Positions 17,951-27,329 of a DNA stretch of 64,000 nt are shown one piece after another (within the stretch, counting starts at the first letter, position 1; every line of letters starts with the position of its first letter). Location of the stretch: contig JAMDCQ010000002.1 of assembly GCA_023488905.1 (NCBI GenBank), positions 62,001-126,000 on the forward strand, given 5' to 3'. The notes below the pieces were generated by a model that was not told the DNA's origin, did no database searches, and saw nothing but the letters and a program-made list of their open reading frames with translations. The position numbers were made by a program, and so were the translations under genes. Source of the DNA: Candidatus Bathyarchaeota archaeon. GTDB lineage: Archaea; Thermoproteota; Bathyarchaeia; Bathyarchaeales; Bathycorpusculaceae.

Positions 17951-18054
17951 TCATCATTTTTGAACTGAATATATGGGCATTTTTTTATGCTCAGATTTAA
18001 ATCCGACAACCCCATAAACCCCTCTACAACCCAATCAGCAAAGAGGCACCTTCA

Positions 18055-20862
18055 ATGGTTGAAAAAACCTTCCCAGCAGAAGCCTACCAACTCCCATTCT
18101 TCAAAGAAGAAGGCTTTGTCCGCAAGCATTGCCCAAAATGCGGCGAATACTTTTGGACACAAAACCAGCGTCAGGAAACCTGCGGCGAATCAGGCTCCGA
18201 CGAATGCGGATGCTACACTTTCCTCGGCAATCCCGCCACAAAAAAGAAATTCACGCTCCCAGAAATGCGCGAAGCCTTCCTCTCGTTCTTCGAAAAAAAC
18301 GGGCATACACGCATAAAACCTTACCCAGTAGTTGCCCGCTGGAGAAAAGACATCTACCTAACCCACGCCAGCATCATAGATTTTCAACCATACGTAACAG
18401 AAGGCATCGCGCCTCCCCCGGCTAATCCGCTGGTGATTTCTCAACCATCAATCAGATTAACCGACATATCCAACACTGGCCCCACTTTTGGCCGCCATTT
18501 AACCATCTTTGAAATGGGCGGAGCACACGCCTTCAACTACCCAGACAAAGAAGTCTACTGGAAAGATGACACCGTAAGATTCCATCAACGATTTTGCACT
18601 GAAGTGTTGGGCATTCCTTCTGATGAAGTGATTTACAAGGAGGGCGTTTGGGTCGGCGGCGGAAACGCGGGTCCCGATGTTGAATGTATCGTTCGGGGCT
18701 TAGAAGTGGGAACACTTGTGTTCATGCAGTACAAGGTGGTTGGTGACGAGTTCATCCAGTTGCCCATCCGCACGGTTGACACGGGCTATGGCATTGACCG
18801 CTTCACATGGATAAGCCAGGGTGTGCCGAGTTTGTTCCAAGCCATCTACGGCAGCCTCCTTGACAAAGTCATGAACATGGCAGGGATAACTAACGTTGAC
18901 AACGCCTTCTTAGCCAAAGTGGCCAAATACTCAGGGCTGGTCAGCGTAGATAAACGCGCTAACCGCATGGTCGCCCGCAAACGCGTCTCGGAACTCACAG
19001 GCATCGACCTCGCTACACTTGAGAAGGTGCTTGTTCCAATAGAGAACGCTTGGGCAGTAACCGACCACACCAAAACGCTAAGCTTCATGCTAAGCGAGGG
19101 CGTTGTGCCATCCAACATTCAAGAAGGTTACCTTGCGCGGCTGCTGTTCCGACGAGTATATCGTTTAATGCGCACTCTTAACATGGCTCCAGCCGACCTA
19201 TACAAGATCATCGAGATGCAGTCTGATTACTGGGCAAAAGACTTCCCCCACATCAAGGAAATGCAAAATGAAATCGTCGAAATGCTCAAAGTTGAAGAAG
19301 AAAAATTCAAAGACACCCTCCAACGCGGCGAAGGCATGGTTAAACGCATAGCAGCCGACCTCAAAGCCAAAGGCTCAACCAAACTCTCAGAGGACAAACT
19401 GGCAGAACTCTACGATTCACAAGGGCTACCGCCAGAAATCGTCAAGCAAGCCGCCGAAAAGGAAGGCGTCGAAGTCGAAGTCCCCGAAAACTTTTATGCA
19501 TTGATCGCTAAACGGCACATGCAGGCATCTAAACCAGTCGAGGAAGAGGAAGCAAAAGCAGAGGAAAACTTGGAAAAAGTCGTCGAGCAACTTCCCGCTA
19601 CTGAGCAGCTCTATTATGCTGATGTTTACATGAAAGAGTTCGCTGCCACCGTACTAAAAGTCGTTAACGGTGTTAACGTGATTTTGGACCGCACTTGCTT
19701 CTATCCTGAAGGTGGCGGTCAACCCCCCGACCAAGGCACCATAACTGCAGGAAGCGCCAAATTTGATGTGGTTGAGGTGCAGAAAATCGGCAAAGTAATA
19801 GTTCACAAACTAAAAACCCCAGCAACATTCAAAGAGGGCATCACTGTTCGCGGAGAGCTGGATTGGGAACGCCGCTACTGGCTCATGAAAGCCCACACCG
19901 TAACCCACCTCATCAACGGCGCAGCAAGACGCGTCCTAGGCGAACATGTCTGGCAATCAGGCACACAAAAAGGACTGGAAACCTCACGCCTTGACATTTC
20001 ACATTACCGCAGACTCAGCCAAGAAGAAGTCCACAAAATCGAAACCCTCGCTAACCAAGCCATCGGCGCAAACATGAAAGTAGAAACCACGTGGTTACCA
20101 CGTAACGATGCAGAAGCACGCTACGGATTCCGTCTCTATCAGGGCGGTGCGGTGCCAGGCAAAGACATCCGCGTCGTCAAAACTGGCGATTGGGATGTTG
20201 AAGCGTGCGCAGGCACACACTTAGGCAGTACAGGCGAAGTAGGCTTCGTCAAAATCGTCTATACCGAGCGGGTGCAAGATGGTGTGGAGCGGTTAGGTTA
20301 TGCTGTTGGATTAAAAGCGCTCAAGGCAGTTCAAGACCAAGAAAGCTTGCTCACCAAAGTCTCCGAAGTGCTAAATGCGCCAGTCGAAAAACTCGACAAA
20401 ACCGCTGAGAAATTGGTTAAGGAACTCAAAGAAGCCCAACTCGATAAACGCCGCTTAATCAAGGAACTCGCAGAAAAAGAAAGCGCATCAGCCCAGACTC
20501 AAACTGCGGAAGCAGCCACCGAAATCGAAGGAGTCAGCATCGTTAAGCGGGATTTCGGAGAAGTCATCGACGTAAACCGCATGTTAACAACCGCTTCAGA
20601 GATAATCAAACGCAACGACGCCACAGTCACACTGTTCTATGGTTCCGATGGAAAAACCTGCAGACTCATGGTAATGGCAGGCGAAGCAGCAGTTAAGAAA
20701 GGCGTTAACGCAGGCAACGTTGTCAAGGAGGCGGCGCCGATTTTTGGCGGCGGAGGCGGAGGAAGACCCAACTTTGCTCAGGGCGGCGGTACAAAATGCG
20801 ACAAACTCGCCGAAACTGTGCAAGCCGCGGAAGAGGTTGTCAAAAAGCAACTCCAGCATTAA
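18055..20862 (+). CDS. alaS: Alanyl-tRNA synthetase, archaeal type
   Basis: Charges tRNA-Ala. The 935-residue protein starts with the archaea-specific N-terminal zinc region (CPKCGEYFWTQNQ). It then has the class-II core (HTRIKPYPVVARWRKDI, FEMGGAHAF, RTVDTGYGIDRFTW), the editing domain with HTVTHLINGAARRVLG and its metal partner CAGTHLG, and the C-terminal coiled-coil and glycine-rich DHHA1-type domain (FGGGGGGRPNFAQGGG). Length and domain order are normal for archaea. ATG at 18055 with AAGAGG upstream. Confidence 0.97.
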   Translation: MVEKTFPAEAYQLPFFKEEGFVRKHCPKCGEYFWTQNQRQETCGESGSDECGCYTFLGNPATKKKFTLPEMREAFLSFFEKNGHTRIKPYPVVARWRKDIYLTHASIIDFQPYVTEGIAPPPANPLVISQPSIRLTDISNTGPTFGRHLTIFEMGGAHAFNYPDKEVYWKDDTVRFHQRFCTEVLGIPSDEVIYKEGVWVGGGNAGPDVECIVRGLEVGTLVFMQYKVVGDEFIQLPIRTVDTGYGIDRFTWISQGVPSLFQAIYGSLLDKVMNMAGITNVDNAFLAKVAKYSGLVSVDKRANRMVARKRVSELTGIDLATLEKVLVPIENAWAVTDHTKTLSFMLSEGVVPSNIQEGYLARLLFRRVYRLMRTLNMAPADLYKIIEMQSDYWAKDFPHIKEMQNEIVEMLKVEEEKFKDTLQRGEGMVKRIAADLKAKGSTKLSEDKLAELYDSQGLPPEIVKQAAEKEGVEVEVPENFYALIAKRHMQASKPVEEEEAKAEENLEKVVEQLPATEQLYYADVYMKEFAATVLKVVNGVNVILDRTCFYPEGGGQPPDQGTITAGSAKFDVVEVQKIGKVIVHKLKTPATFKEGITVRGELDWERRYWLMKAHTVTHLINGAARRVLGEHVWQSGTQKGLETSRLDISHYRRLSQEEVHKIETLANQAIGANMKVETTWLPRNDAEARYGFRLYQGGAVPGKDIRVVKTGDWDVEACAGTHLGSTGEVGFVKIVYTERVQDGVERLGYAVGLKALKAVQDQESLLTKVSEVLNAPVEKLDKTAEKLVKELKEAQLDKRRLIKELAEKESASAQTQTAEAATEIEGVSIVKRDFGEVIDVNRMLTTASEIIKRNDATVTLFYGSDGKTCRLMVMAGEAAVKKGVNAGNVVKEAAPIFGGGGGGRPNFAQGGGTKCDKLAETVQAAEEVVKKQLQH

Positions 20863-20944
20863 GAGCTTAGGTTTCCTTTTTCTTCTTTTTTGTTTTTTGT
20901 TCCATTGAATTTATAGGCTGCGAACGCTACAATGCTACTAACTG

Positions 20945-21289
20945 GTGACGCGTTTGGATACCTTCAAAGTGGTCGTAGTGGTTGCAATCACGCTTTCTTT
21001 AGCTTCAATAGGGTTCATTGGCGCAGTCGCTTATGATGCTATTCAGTACTCCAAAACACCCGACCAGCAATATGGAATGGTGGCATCAAAAAGCCCAGTC
21101 ACCGACAATCCAGTAGCTAATTACATGGTGAGCCTCTATAGCGGCAAAACCCTCTACATACAAAACAACGCCACACTCTACGACAGCCTCCAAGTAAACC
21201 AATCCTACCTGTTTGATTGCCGTATCGATTTCAACAACAAAATCACACTAATCGACAAAGCAAGTCAACCCGACAGAGGCACAATGTAA
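20945..21289 (+). CDS. Small membrane-anchored extracytoplasmic protein
   Basis: A 114-residue protein with one N-terminal membrane helix (about residues 8-32) and a roughly 80-residue outside domain of beta character (KTLYIQNNATLYDSL, SYLFDCRIDFNNKI). No family is recognised. The start is uncertain: GTG at 20945 has no Shine-Dalgarno sequence, and TTG at 20954 is an alternative. Confidence 0.5.
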   Translation: MTRLDTFKVVVVVAITLSLASIGFIGAVAYDAIQYSKTPDQQYGMVASKSPVTDNPVANYMVSLYSGKTLYIQNNATLYDSLQVNQSYLFDCRIDFNNKITLIDKASQPDRGTM

Positions 21290-21683
21290 ATGCGCGACCT
21301 TGATAGGTAAATTGTTGCTCTGCCATAGACCCCCTCCCCTTATAAAAAGGGTGAATTCGTTTTGTCTCTTTATGTAGGTGTGGCGGTTTACGGCACACCA
21401 CAAGACTACAATAGGGCGCGATTGCTTTTTGCGGATACAACGTTTTTCCCCGTCTGTTTCGATGTGGCATAAGCGATTTCCTTCACACGGGATACATGAC
21501 TCCATGCTGAAACCACCGCGGTGTGGATGTGGCGGCATGTATCGTTTAGTTTTTTCTCCACAAGAATATGCAATGAGGTTTTCTAATAGGCTGCCGTCTA
21601 CTGCTTTTTCTTGAGTATGAGCACAATAAACAATCTGCAAAGCGATAACGAGGATAAAGCCAAAAAAAAAGAAAGGGGGTGTT
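21290..21683. other. Spacer with GGCAGAGCAACA box and 200-bp repeat copy D
   Basis: No convincing gene. On the minus strand CTTTTTATAAGG (21351-21340) precedes the box TGGCAGAGCAACAA (21325-21312). Bases 21365-21565 match 30924-31128 by eye: they share a block CTCTTTATGT followed by GGTTTACGGCACACCAC, and a downstream part around CCACAAGAA. Short overlapping frames on the minus strand contain Cys pairs, but the two copies keep different frames open. Confidence 0.55.
21365..21565 (-). repeat. 200-bp intergenic repeat, copy D
   Basis: Homologous to copy E at 30924-31128. The most conserved block on the minus strand is GTGGTGTGCCGTAAACC, followed by CACnnACATAAAGAG. GGTGTG and CACACC around the GTAAAC core can form a short hairpin. 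Both copies lie 3' of, or between, genes with no shared function. Confidence 0.55.
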
Positions 21684-23603
21684 TTACTTTACTTTGTAGT
21701 CTTCTGAGTCAACCACGTTGTCGCCTGATTGGCCGCCTTGGTCGGACCCGCCAGTGAATGGCTCTTGTGGGCCTGCGCCGGGTTGTGGACCGGCTTGCTG
21801 GCCACCCTGTGCCTGTTGCTGCTTTGCGGCTTCGGCTGCTGCTTGCTGGTACACTTTGGTGCCGACTTCTTGGAGCACCTTCTGTAGTGCATCAGATTTG
21901 GCTTTGACAGCTTCCATGTCGTTGCTTGCAAGTGCATTCTTCAATTCGGTGACGGCTGCATCGATTTTACCTGTTTCCTCTGCTGAGAGTTTGCCTGCTA
22001 AATCCTGTTTTGTGCGTTCAGCTGTGTAGACGAGGCTGTCTGCCGCGTTACGGGTTTCTGCTTCTTCTCGCTTCTTGCGGTCTTGATCAGCAAATTGGTC
22101 GGCATCTCGGATTAGACGTTCCTTTTCTTCTTTGGAGAGTTTGGTTGAGGCTGTGATGGTGATTTTTGATTCTTTTCCTGTGCCGCGGTCTTTGGCGGTT
22201 ACGTTTAGGATGCCGTTTGCGTCTATGTCAAAGGTGACTTCGATTTGTGGTACTCCTCTTGGTGCAGGTGGCAAATCTACCAAGTTGAACATGCCCAGCG
22301 AAACGTTGTCGCCTGACATAGCGCGTTCGCCCTGCAACACATGGATGGTAACTGCGGTCTGGAAGTCTGCGGCTGTTGTGAAGGTTTGGCTACGTTTGGT
22401 GGGGATGGTGGTGTTCTTTTCGAGGACTTTGGTCATGACTCCGCCCATGGTTTCAACGCCCAATGACAGCGGTGTTACGTCGAGCAGTAGCAGGTCGGTG
22501 ACTTCGCCTGTTACGACACCTGCTTGGATGGCTGCGCCTATTGCGACGCTCTCCATTGGGTCGATTCCGCGTTCGGGTGCTTTGCCCAAGATTTGCTCCA
22601 CGAATCGCTGGACGAGGGGCATTCTGGTCATGCCGCCGATTAGGATGATTTTGTCAACTTGTTGGGGTGTGAGTTTAGCATCTTCAAGTGCCTTTAGCAG
22701 TGTGGGTCTTGTGCGTTCTACGATGGGTTGTGCGAGGGATTCTAGTTTTGTTCTGGTTAGGGTTAGATGTAGGTGTTTGGGTCCTGAGGCGTCTGCGGTT
22801 AAGAAGGGCAGATCGATGTCTGTGCTCATTAACGTGGAAAGTTCGATTTTGGCTTTTTCAGCTGCGTCTTTGAGTCGGGACATGGCCATGCGGTCGTTTG
22901 AGACATCTACTCCTGTTTGGCGTTTGAATTCGTCGAGGATGTAGCCCATAACTGCTTTGTCAACATCGGTTCCGCCGAGTTGGGTGTCGCCGCTTGTGCT
23001 GAGTACTTGGAAGACGCCTTTGCCGAAGTCCATCAAGGTGACATCGTGGGTTCCGCCGCCGAAACTGAAAACCAAGATTTTCATCTCATGCTCCAGTTTG
23101 TCGATACCGTATGCGAGGCACGCTGCGGTGGGTTCGTTGATGATACGCATGACTTCGAAGCCGGCGATTTCGCCTGCGTCTTTGGTGGCTTGGCGTTGGT
23201 TGTCGTCGAAGTGTGCGGGGACAGTGATGACTGCTTTGTTCACGGTTGTGCCCAAGTAGGTCTCAGCGTCTTTCTTGATCTTCTGCAGGATGAAAGCGGA
23301 GATTTGCTGCGGGGTGTACTCTTTGCCGTGGATGTTGGCTTTGTAGTTGCTGCCCATTTTACGTTTTATTTCAAAGATGGTTCCTTCGGAGTTGGTTGTG
23401 GCTTGCCTTTTTGCGGGTTCACCAACCAGCAGCTGGTCATCCTTGGTGAAAGCTACCACTGACGGAAACATTTTGCCCGCCATCGTGGGTCCTTCGGCGC
23501 TGGGGATAACGGATGCGTGCCCCCCCTCGTAGATGGCTGCGGCTGAATTGGTTGTTCCTAAGTCGATACCTAAGACTTTTTGACTTGTTTTTTGGTTACT
23601 CAA
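21684..23603 (-). CDS. dnaK: Molecular chaperone DnaK (Hsp70)
   Basis: ATP-dependent chaperone. The 639-residue protein has the nucleotide-binding domain ([69 protein letters not shown]), the interdomain linker region ([17 protein letters not shown]), the substrate-binding domain and a helical lid. It ends in a Gln/Gly-rich tail with DSEDYKVK. DnaK is scattered in archaea and was acquired from bacteria. It follows grpE by 35 bp; no dnaJ follows. Confidence 0.96.
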   Translation of the reverse strand: MSNQKTSQKVLGIDLGTTNSAAAIYEGGHASVIPSAEGPTMAGKMFPSVVAFTKDDQLLVGEPAKRQATTNSEGTIFEIKRKMGSNYKANIHGKEYTPQQISAFILQKIKKDAETYLGTTVNKAVITVPAHFDDNQRQATKDAGEIAGFEVMRIINEPTAACLAYGIDKLEHEMKILVFSFGGGTHDVTLMDFGKGVFQVLSTSGDTQLGGTDVDKAVMGYILDEFKRQTGVDVSNDRMAMSRLKDAAEKAKIELSTLMSTDIDLPFLTADASGPKHLHLTLTRTKLESLAQPIVERTRPTLLKALEDAKLTPQQVDKIILIGGMTRMPLVQRFVEQILGKAPERGIDPMESVAIGAAIQAGVVTGEVTDLLLLDVTPLSLGVETMGGVMTKVLEKNTTIPTKRSQTFTTAADFQTAVTIHVLQGERAMSGDNVSLGMFNLVDLPPAPRGVPQIEVTFDIDANGILNVTAKDRGTGKESKITITASTKLSKEEKERLIRDADQFADQDRKKREEAETRNAADSLVYTAERTKQDLAGKLSAEETGKIDAAVTELKNALASNDMEAVKAKSDALQKVLQEVGTKVYQQAAAEAAKQQQAQGGQQAGPQPGAGPQEPFTGGSDQGGQSGDNVVDSEDYKVK

Positions 23604-23638
23604 TTTGTTTTTTCCTCCAATTTTTTTTCGTTTTTTTG

Positions 23639-24142
23639 TTACTTTGATTTTGGTTTGGCTACTCTAACGATGCTGGGACGCAGCACCTTATCCTTCATCT
23701 TGTAGCCCTTCCGGATTTCCTCTATAACCGTGCACTCTTTAGCGTCGTCGCATTCTTCTGCGGCGATGGCGTTGTGGTTTGATGGGTCAAAAACAGTGCC
23801 CACAGTGCACTCGATTGGGCACACCCTTTCTTGCTCAAGGATTTTCCTGAGCTTCTTCAGTGTCATTTCTACCCCTTCAACGAGAGTCTTCTGCGAGTCA
23901 TCGCCACACTTCGCGACTTTAACTGCCAATTCTAACTCGTCCACCACATCAAGTAGCTGTATGATTATACGTTCGTTACTGTAGCATTTGATTTGGTCCG
24001 TTTCTCGGTCGAAGCGTTTTTTGACGTTTTCGAAGTCCGCCTGCAGATATTTTAGGCGGGTTAAATAGTCTTCGGAGCGTTTCTTTTCCGATTCAAGCAG
24101 CTTTTCAAAATCAACGGGTTGCGGTTCTTTCTCTTCGGTCAT
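23639..24142 (-). CDS. grpE: Nucleotide exchange factor GrpE
   Basis: Cochaperone that releases ADP from DnaK. The 167-residue protein has an N-terminal coiled coil ([21 protein letters not shown]), the family core with [14 protein letters not shown], and the C-terminal beta domain with [16 protein letters not shown] and [23 protein letters not shown] at 24142 with AAGGAAAT-type purines upstream. It is the middle gene of a three-gene heat-shock operon. Confidence 0.95.
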   Translation of the reverse strand: MTEEKEPQPVDFEKLLESEKKRSEDYLTRLKYLQADFENVKKRFDRETDQIKCYSNERIIIQLLDVVDELELAVKVAKCGDDSQKTLVEGVEMTLKKLRKILEQERVCPIECTVGTVFDPSNHNAIAAEECDDAKECTVIEEIRKGYKMKDKVLRPSIVRVAKPKSK

Positions 24143-24163
24143 CTGTTATTTCCTTCTGGCTGT

Positions 24164-24565
24164 TTATGTGATGTATTTCTGTTTTTTTGGGGCTTGGGTG
24201 TTTGGTTGTTCAGGTGGCAGGGCGGGGTTTTGTTTTGTGGGGTCACATGTTGTGAGGCCTGTTTGTTCGACGAGTTTTTTGAAGATGATTTCGGCGACTA
24301 GGTCTCCGACGGATTCTTCTTTTAGTTCTGAGTTGAAGGCGTGTTTTTTGAAGGATTCAACGATTTCGTTTTTGTCGATGGTTACGTTTGTGCTGGTTTC
24401 GCCGGTGTTCCAGGCTGTTGACATGACTTTGTGGCCTAGTTCGATGAATATGTTGACCATGGTGGTGTAGTCTATGTCTAGGGGTGCTTCGCCTGTTAGG
24501 AAGCGTCCTTTTGTGAGTAGGATTTTTTTGTCGTTTTCGGGGGTTACGGTTAGGCTTCTACGCAT
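24164..24565 (-). CDS. First gene of the dnaK operon, unknown function
   Basis: A 133-residue protein that I do not recognise. The N-terminal 90 residues look like a folded domain (TKGRFLTGEAPLDIDYTTM, NVTIDKNEIVESFKKHAF, VGDLVAEIIFKKL); the last 35 are a Pro/Gln/Lys-rich tail. I start it at the ATG at 24565, with AGGTGA upstream, rather than at 24595. It is followed by grpE after 21 bp, so it is probably heat-induced with the chaperones; a regulatory role is possible but unproved. Confidence 0.7.
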   Translation of the reverse strand: MRRSLTVTPENDKKILLTKGRFLTGEAPLDIDYTTMVNIFIELGHKVMSTAWNTGETSTNVTIDKNEIVESFKKHAFNSELKEESVGDLVAEIIFKKLVEQTGLTTCDPTKQNPALPPEQPNTQAPKKQKYIT

Positions 24566-24607
24566 ATTTTCACCTGTGCTTATGCGGTTGTGCACCGCTT
24601 CACCTTA

Positions 24608-24641
24608 TGCACACCTGTGCATGCACGCTTATAAATATTTT
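24608..24641 (-). promoter_or_regulatory. Promoter and palindromes of the dnaK operon
   Basis: On the minus strand the TATA box ATTTATAAG (24637-24629) is followed by two overlapping palindromes: GTGCATGCAC (24617-24626) and TGCACACCTGTGCA (24608-24621). A further GCGGT/ACCGC inverted repeat lies at 24584-24598. They sit between the TATA box and the start codon, where a repressor would block initiation. Confidence 0.6.
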
Positions 24642-24822
24642 CGGCACCAAACAAGCAAACCAAACATCCACCAACCACGGATTTATATAGAGAGGGAACC
24701 TCGCTTTGAAAGGTCACGCGGTTCTTTTACCTCGCTAAATTAATGCTGTCTGCCTGATTTTCACGGAAAACGCAACAGACGCCACGCAAAGCGCATCTTG
24801 GGGTGCGTTTTTCGCAGACATA

Positions 24823-24953
24823 TTAGGATGCAAATATCAGTTCTATGCAGAAACCTATAGAGGGGCTCTAAGCAGCGGTGGGGATAGTGCGTTTAACGCA
24901 TCGCTTGACCTTTTTCTTCTTTTTATAGTGGATAGGGGTTAGGCAGAGCAACA
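24823..24953 (+). repeat. Composite repeat: 42-bp copy C plus GGCAGAGCAACA box
   Basis: Bases 24823-24865 match the 42-bp repeat (TATGCAGAAACCTATAGAGG is identical over the right half to copy B, apart from one base). The box GGCAGAGCAACA follows at 24942-24953, preceded by CTTTTTATAGTGG. A perfect palindrome TGCGTTTAACGCA lies between them at 24888-24900. The rest of the 24566-25143 spacer holds no gene that I can support; CCCTTTAAATAAGGGGG appears again at 24968-24985. Confidence 0.6.
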
Positions 24954-25143
24954 AAAAACCTTCACCATCCCTTTAAATAAGGGGGCTATAGAAAAAAAAT
25001 CGCAACTGAACTAGCACCACAGAGCAAACAAGACCTAACCAAAAGGGTGTTATGGCTGTTTGCTGGTGTGATTGTACAACCACATAGGGTTAATAGCGGT
25101 TCTTAGTCAGATGGTTAATGCGTAACTAAATTTCGGAGGTGTA

Positions 25144-25347
25144 ATGTTGCCTGAATCATCAATAAACATAACTGAAAAGCTTCAGCAAATCGGGGAAACC
25201 GCCCAAGAATACAAGGATGCAATAGTGAAACAGTTTAAGGATATGGAAGTGGAAGTGAAAGACTGGAATTTCGCGGTTGGAAAAGCGGATAAGGAGTACA
25301 CGGTTGAAGTGAACCTTAAGCTGGGGATCCGATCCAAAAAAGCCTGA
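25144..25347 (+). CDS. Small conserved-looking protein
   Basis: A 67-residue protein with an N-terminal amphipathic helix (NITEKLQQIGETAQEYKDAI) and a beta hairpin-like C-terminus (WNFAVGKADKEYTVEVNLKL). A strong CGGAGGTG lies immediately upstream of the ATG at 25144, which is good evidence that it is translated. No cysteines or membrane segments. Family not recognised. Confidence 0.65.
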   Translation: MLPESSINITEKLQQIGETAQEYKDAIVKQFKDMEVEVKDWNFAVGKADKEYTVEVNLKLGIRSKKA

Positions 25348-25362
25348 TTCCGTTCGGCTGTT

Positions 25363-26598
25363 TTATGTGATTGTTTGGTTCCAGAAGTAAACCTTGCTGT
25401 AATTACCCAGACTGAGTGGATACTGTGGGTCATCATAAACAATATCCAAACCCAACCCATACCGCCCAAGCAACACCTGAGTAGTGTTCCAAATGGGTGC
25501 CGATTTGTCGTCGGGACCCCAAAAACCCCAGATTTTATCGTTAACCCTGCGCAGCCCAAACCCGTAATCTGTGGGCAAAACCAAAACCGCCTCTGCATCC
25601 GCTTGAGTCGGCGCTGCTTTGGTTGCGACTTGGTTCCAGAATCGCTCAAGCGCCCGGAAGTGTTCGTCGGTTAGGGTGCCGTATGGGTTGTCGGTGTTGT
25701 TGTAGGGGTAGTTGAATATGGTTATGTATTTTGCGCCTACGTTGTAGGCGGTGACCATTTGGTTATAAATGTTTGTGCCGCTGTCGAGGTATGGTGGCTC
25801 ATTGTATTTCCAAGTTACTATTGCACCCCATTCTTTGCTCTGCAGGGTGGCTGAACCGCGTAACTCTGCTATTTGCTGGGTTAAGCTTAGGTTCCAGCCG
25901 ACCTGCGCAAACATTTTGTCGTATCCACCTAAGTAGCCATACCAGTAAAGCAGGTAATCGGACGTGAAGGTCGTAATGTTGTTATTGTTTAGGTCGACGT
26001 GTCCTCGGTTTCTGGATATGAGCGCGTTGTACCATTGGGCTTCTTCAGCGTAGCTTTGAGGCTGCGCCCCAGTCAGATTAGCCTCTTGGAGTTTATTGTA
26101 AATCGGTAGCAGACTTGACCGCGTGTAAGTTGAGTTAGTGTTTAAAATGTAATTTTGCCAGTACTCGGTCCAGTTCCAATCAAACGGTATCCCTATTGGT
26201 TCATCATCATAGTAAGCGCCAAGATACTTGTCGCCATACAAGACCTTAGAATCGTTAAGGAAGCGTAGTTGCCACTCCCAATTCTCGGGAGTACGGGTTC
26301 CAAGGTTAACGATGATGTTTAAGCCTGCGTTGGTGGCGTAGTCGCAGATTTCTTTCACTGCAGATTCATTTGTGCTGATGGGATTTATGCCACAGTCCAA
26401 GATGAACAGGTTAGTGTAGGTTTTGGTGCGGTCGATAAGTAATTTGGCTTGTTCTATGGTGGTGCCGCCGAAAGCTACGCCAACATAGACAGTTGCTGAA
26501 GGATTGTTGCTGCTTTGGGTGTAAGAGACCAGCAGTGTCCCAGACGCCACCAAAAGGGTAATCACCAGAACAACTGAAAGTGCATACGTCCGCGTCAT
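25363..26598 (-). CDS. Secreted or anchored TIM-barrel-like protein, possible glycoside hydrolase
   Basis: A 411-residue extracytoplasmic protein: a signal anchor covers residues 5-27, then a domain with alternating strands and helices that looks like a TIM barrel (VYVGVAFGGTTIEQAKLLIDR, FILDCGI, LNIIVNLGTR, YLGAYYDDEPIG, YITIFNYPY). The acidic pair in AYYDDEPIG could be catalytic, as in glycosidases, but I cannot place it in a GH family. It has many Asn-X-Thr/Ser sites. ATG at 26598; the stop lies 16 bp from the convergent small gene at 25144. Confidence 0.6.
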   Translation of the reverse strand: MTRTYALSVVLVITLLVASGTLLVSYTQSSNNPSATVYVGVAFGGTTIEQAKLLIDRTKTYTNLFILDCGINPISTNESAVKEICDYATNAGLNIIVNLGTRTPENWEWQLRFLNDSKVLYGDKYLGAYYDDEPIGIPFDWNWTEYWQNYILNTNSTYTRSSLLPIYNKLQEANLTGAQPQSYAEEAQWYNALISRNRGHVDLNNNNITTFTSDYLLYWYGYLGGYDKMFAQVGWNLSLTQQIAELRGSATLQSKEWGAIVTWKYNEPPYLDSGTNIYNQMVTAYNVGAKYITIFNYPYNNTDNPYGTLTDEHFRALERFWNQVATKAAPTQADAEAVLVLPTDYGFGLRRVNDKIWGFWGPDDKSAPIWNTTQVLLGRYGLGLDIVYDDPQYPLSLGNYSKVYFWNQTIT

Positions 26599-26752
26599 TT
26601 TCTGCTTGGTTCTCCGATTCAGGTTAGCACATACCTGCGCAACCGTGCCTCCTTAATCAGAGGGGTTGATTGCATATAAGGCATGTTGAACCAAAACAGA
26701 TAAAAACTCGGTTCGCTATCCATCACAACGAATTAACAGAGGATCTTTAAAA

Positions 26753-26956
26753 ATGCCATCTGAAATCACTGATGTAGAAAAATTTGTGTCAATGAGCGCC
26801 AAAGCCAAAGAATGCCAAGTTAAAAGGCTAAAAGACGGCGTTAAACTGAAGCTTCGCACTCCAAGCCAACTCTACACGCTCAAAATCGAAACGGTGCGTG
26901 CCGATGAAATCATAAAGAAGCTTCAATGCACCATTAAAGAAGAAGAAAAAGAATAA
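26753..26956 (+). CDS. rpl38e: Ribosomal protein eL38
   Basis: A 67-residue small basic protein matching eL38 of the large ribosomal subunit: it begins MPSEITDVEKFVSMS (eukaryotic eL38 begins MPxEIxDIKxFL) and contains KDGVKLKLRTPSQLYTL, the family's hallmark strand pair, before ADEIIKKL. The protein is present in eukaryotes and only some archaea (Thaumarchaeota, Korarchaeota, Bathyarchaeia and relatives), so it helps place the organism. ATG at 26753 with AGAGGATC upstream; monocistronic. Confidence 0.88.
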   Translation: MPSEITDVEKFVSMSAKAKECQVKRLKDGVKLKLRTPSQLYTLKIETVRADEIIKKLQCTIKEEEKE

Positions 26957-26990
26957 GCCCCTCTTTTACTCTATTCTATTAATCAATAAT

Positions 26991-27269
26991 TTATTTTCCA
27001 GAAGTTTCTTTTTCATGCGCCTCAACCATGCGCTTTACTTTCTTCTCCAGTTCTCTTTCATACACATGCTCAGGCATGGGCGGAGAAAGCACTTTTTTCT
27101 TATGCAAATCCTTGGGCGGCACAATCCGCTGCTCCCCAGCTTTAACCATAACTTTGCATCCATCTAAATAATCTTCGAAGTCTTCGAGTGCTTCGACAAT
27201 CCAGTAACCTTCACTCTCAGTTATCACTTTGACTTTGTGCAGTCCCTTGTAGAAGTAAAAATCGCTCAT
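26991..27269 (-). CDS. Hypothetical basic protein
   Basis: A 92-residue protein with an N-terminal beta-rich part (FYFYKGLHKVKVITESEGYW, VEALEDFEDYLDG) and a highly charged helical tail (ERELEKKVKRMVEAHEKE). Family not recognised; the first half could be a small SH3-like barrel. ATG at 27269. It lies 60 bp upstream of nothing obvious and downstream, on the opposite strand, of eL38. Confidence 0.55.
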   Translation of the reverse strand: MSDFYFYKGLHKVKVITESEGYWIVEALEDFEDYLDGCKVMVKAGEQRIVPPKDLHKKKVLSPPMPEHVYERELEKKVKRMVEAHEKETSGK

Positions 27270-27329
27270 AAAGTCCCCACATTATTCTCCTCTTTTGGGT
27301 AAATATGCTTTGCTTTCGCCTTAGCGTGT

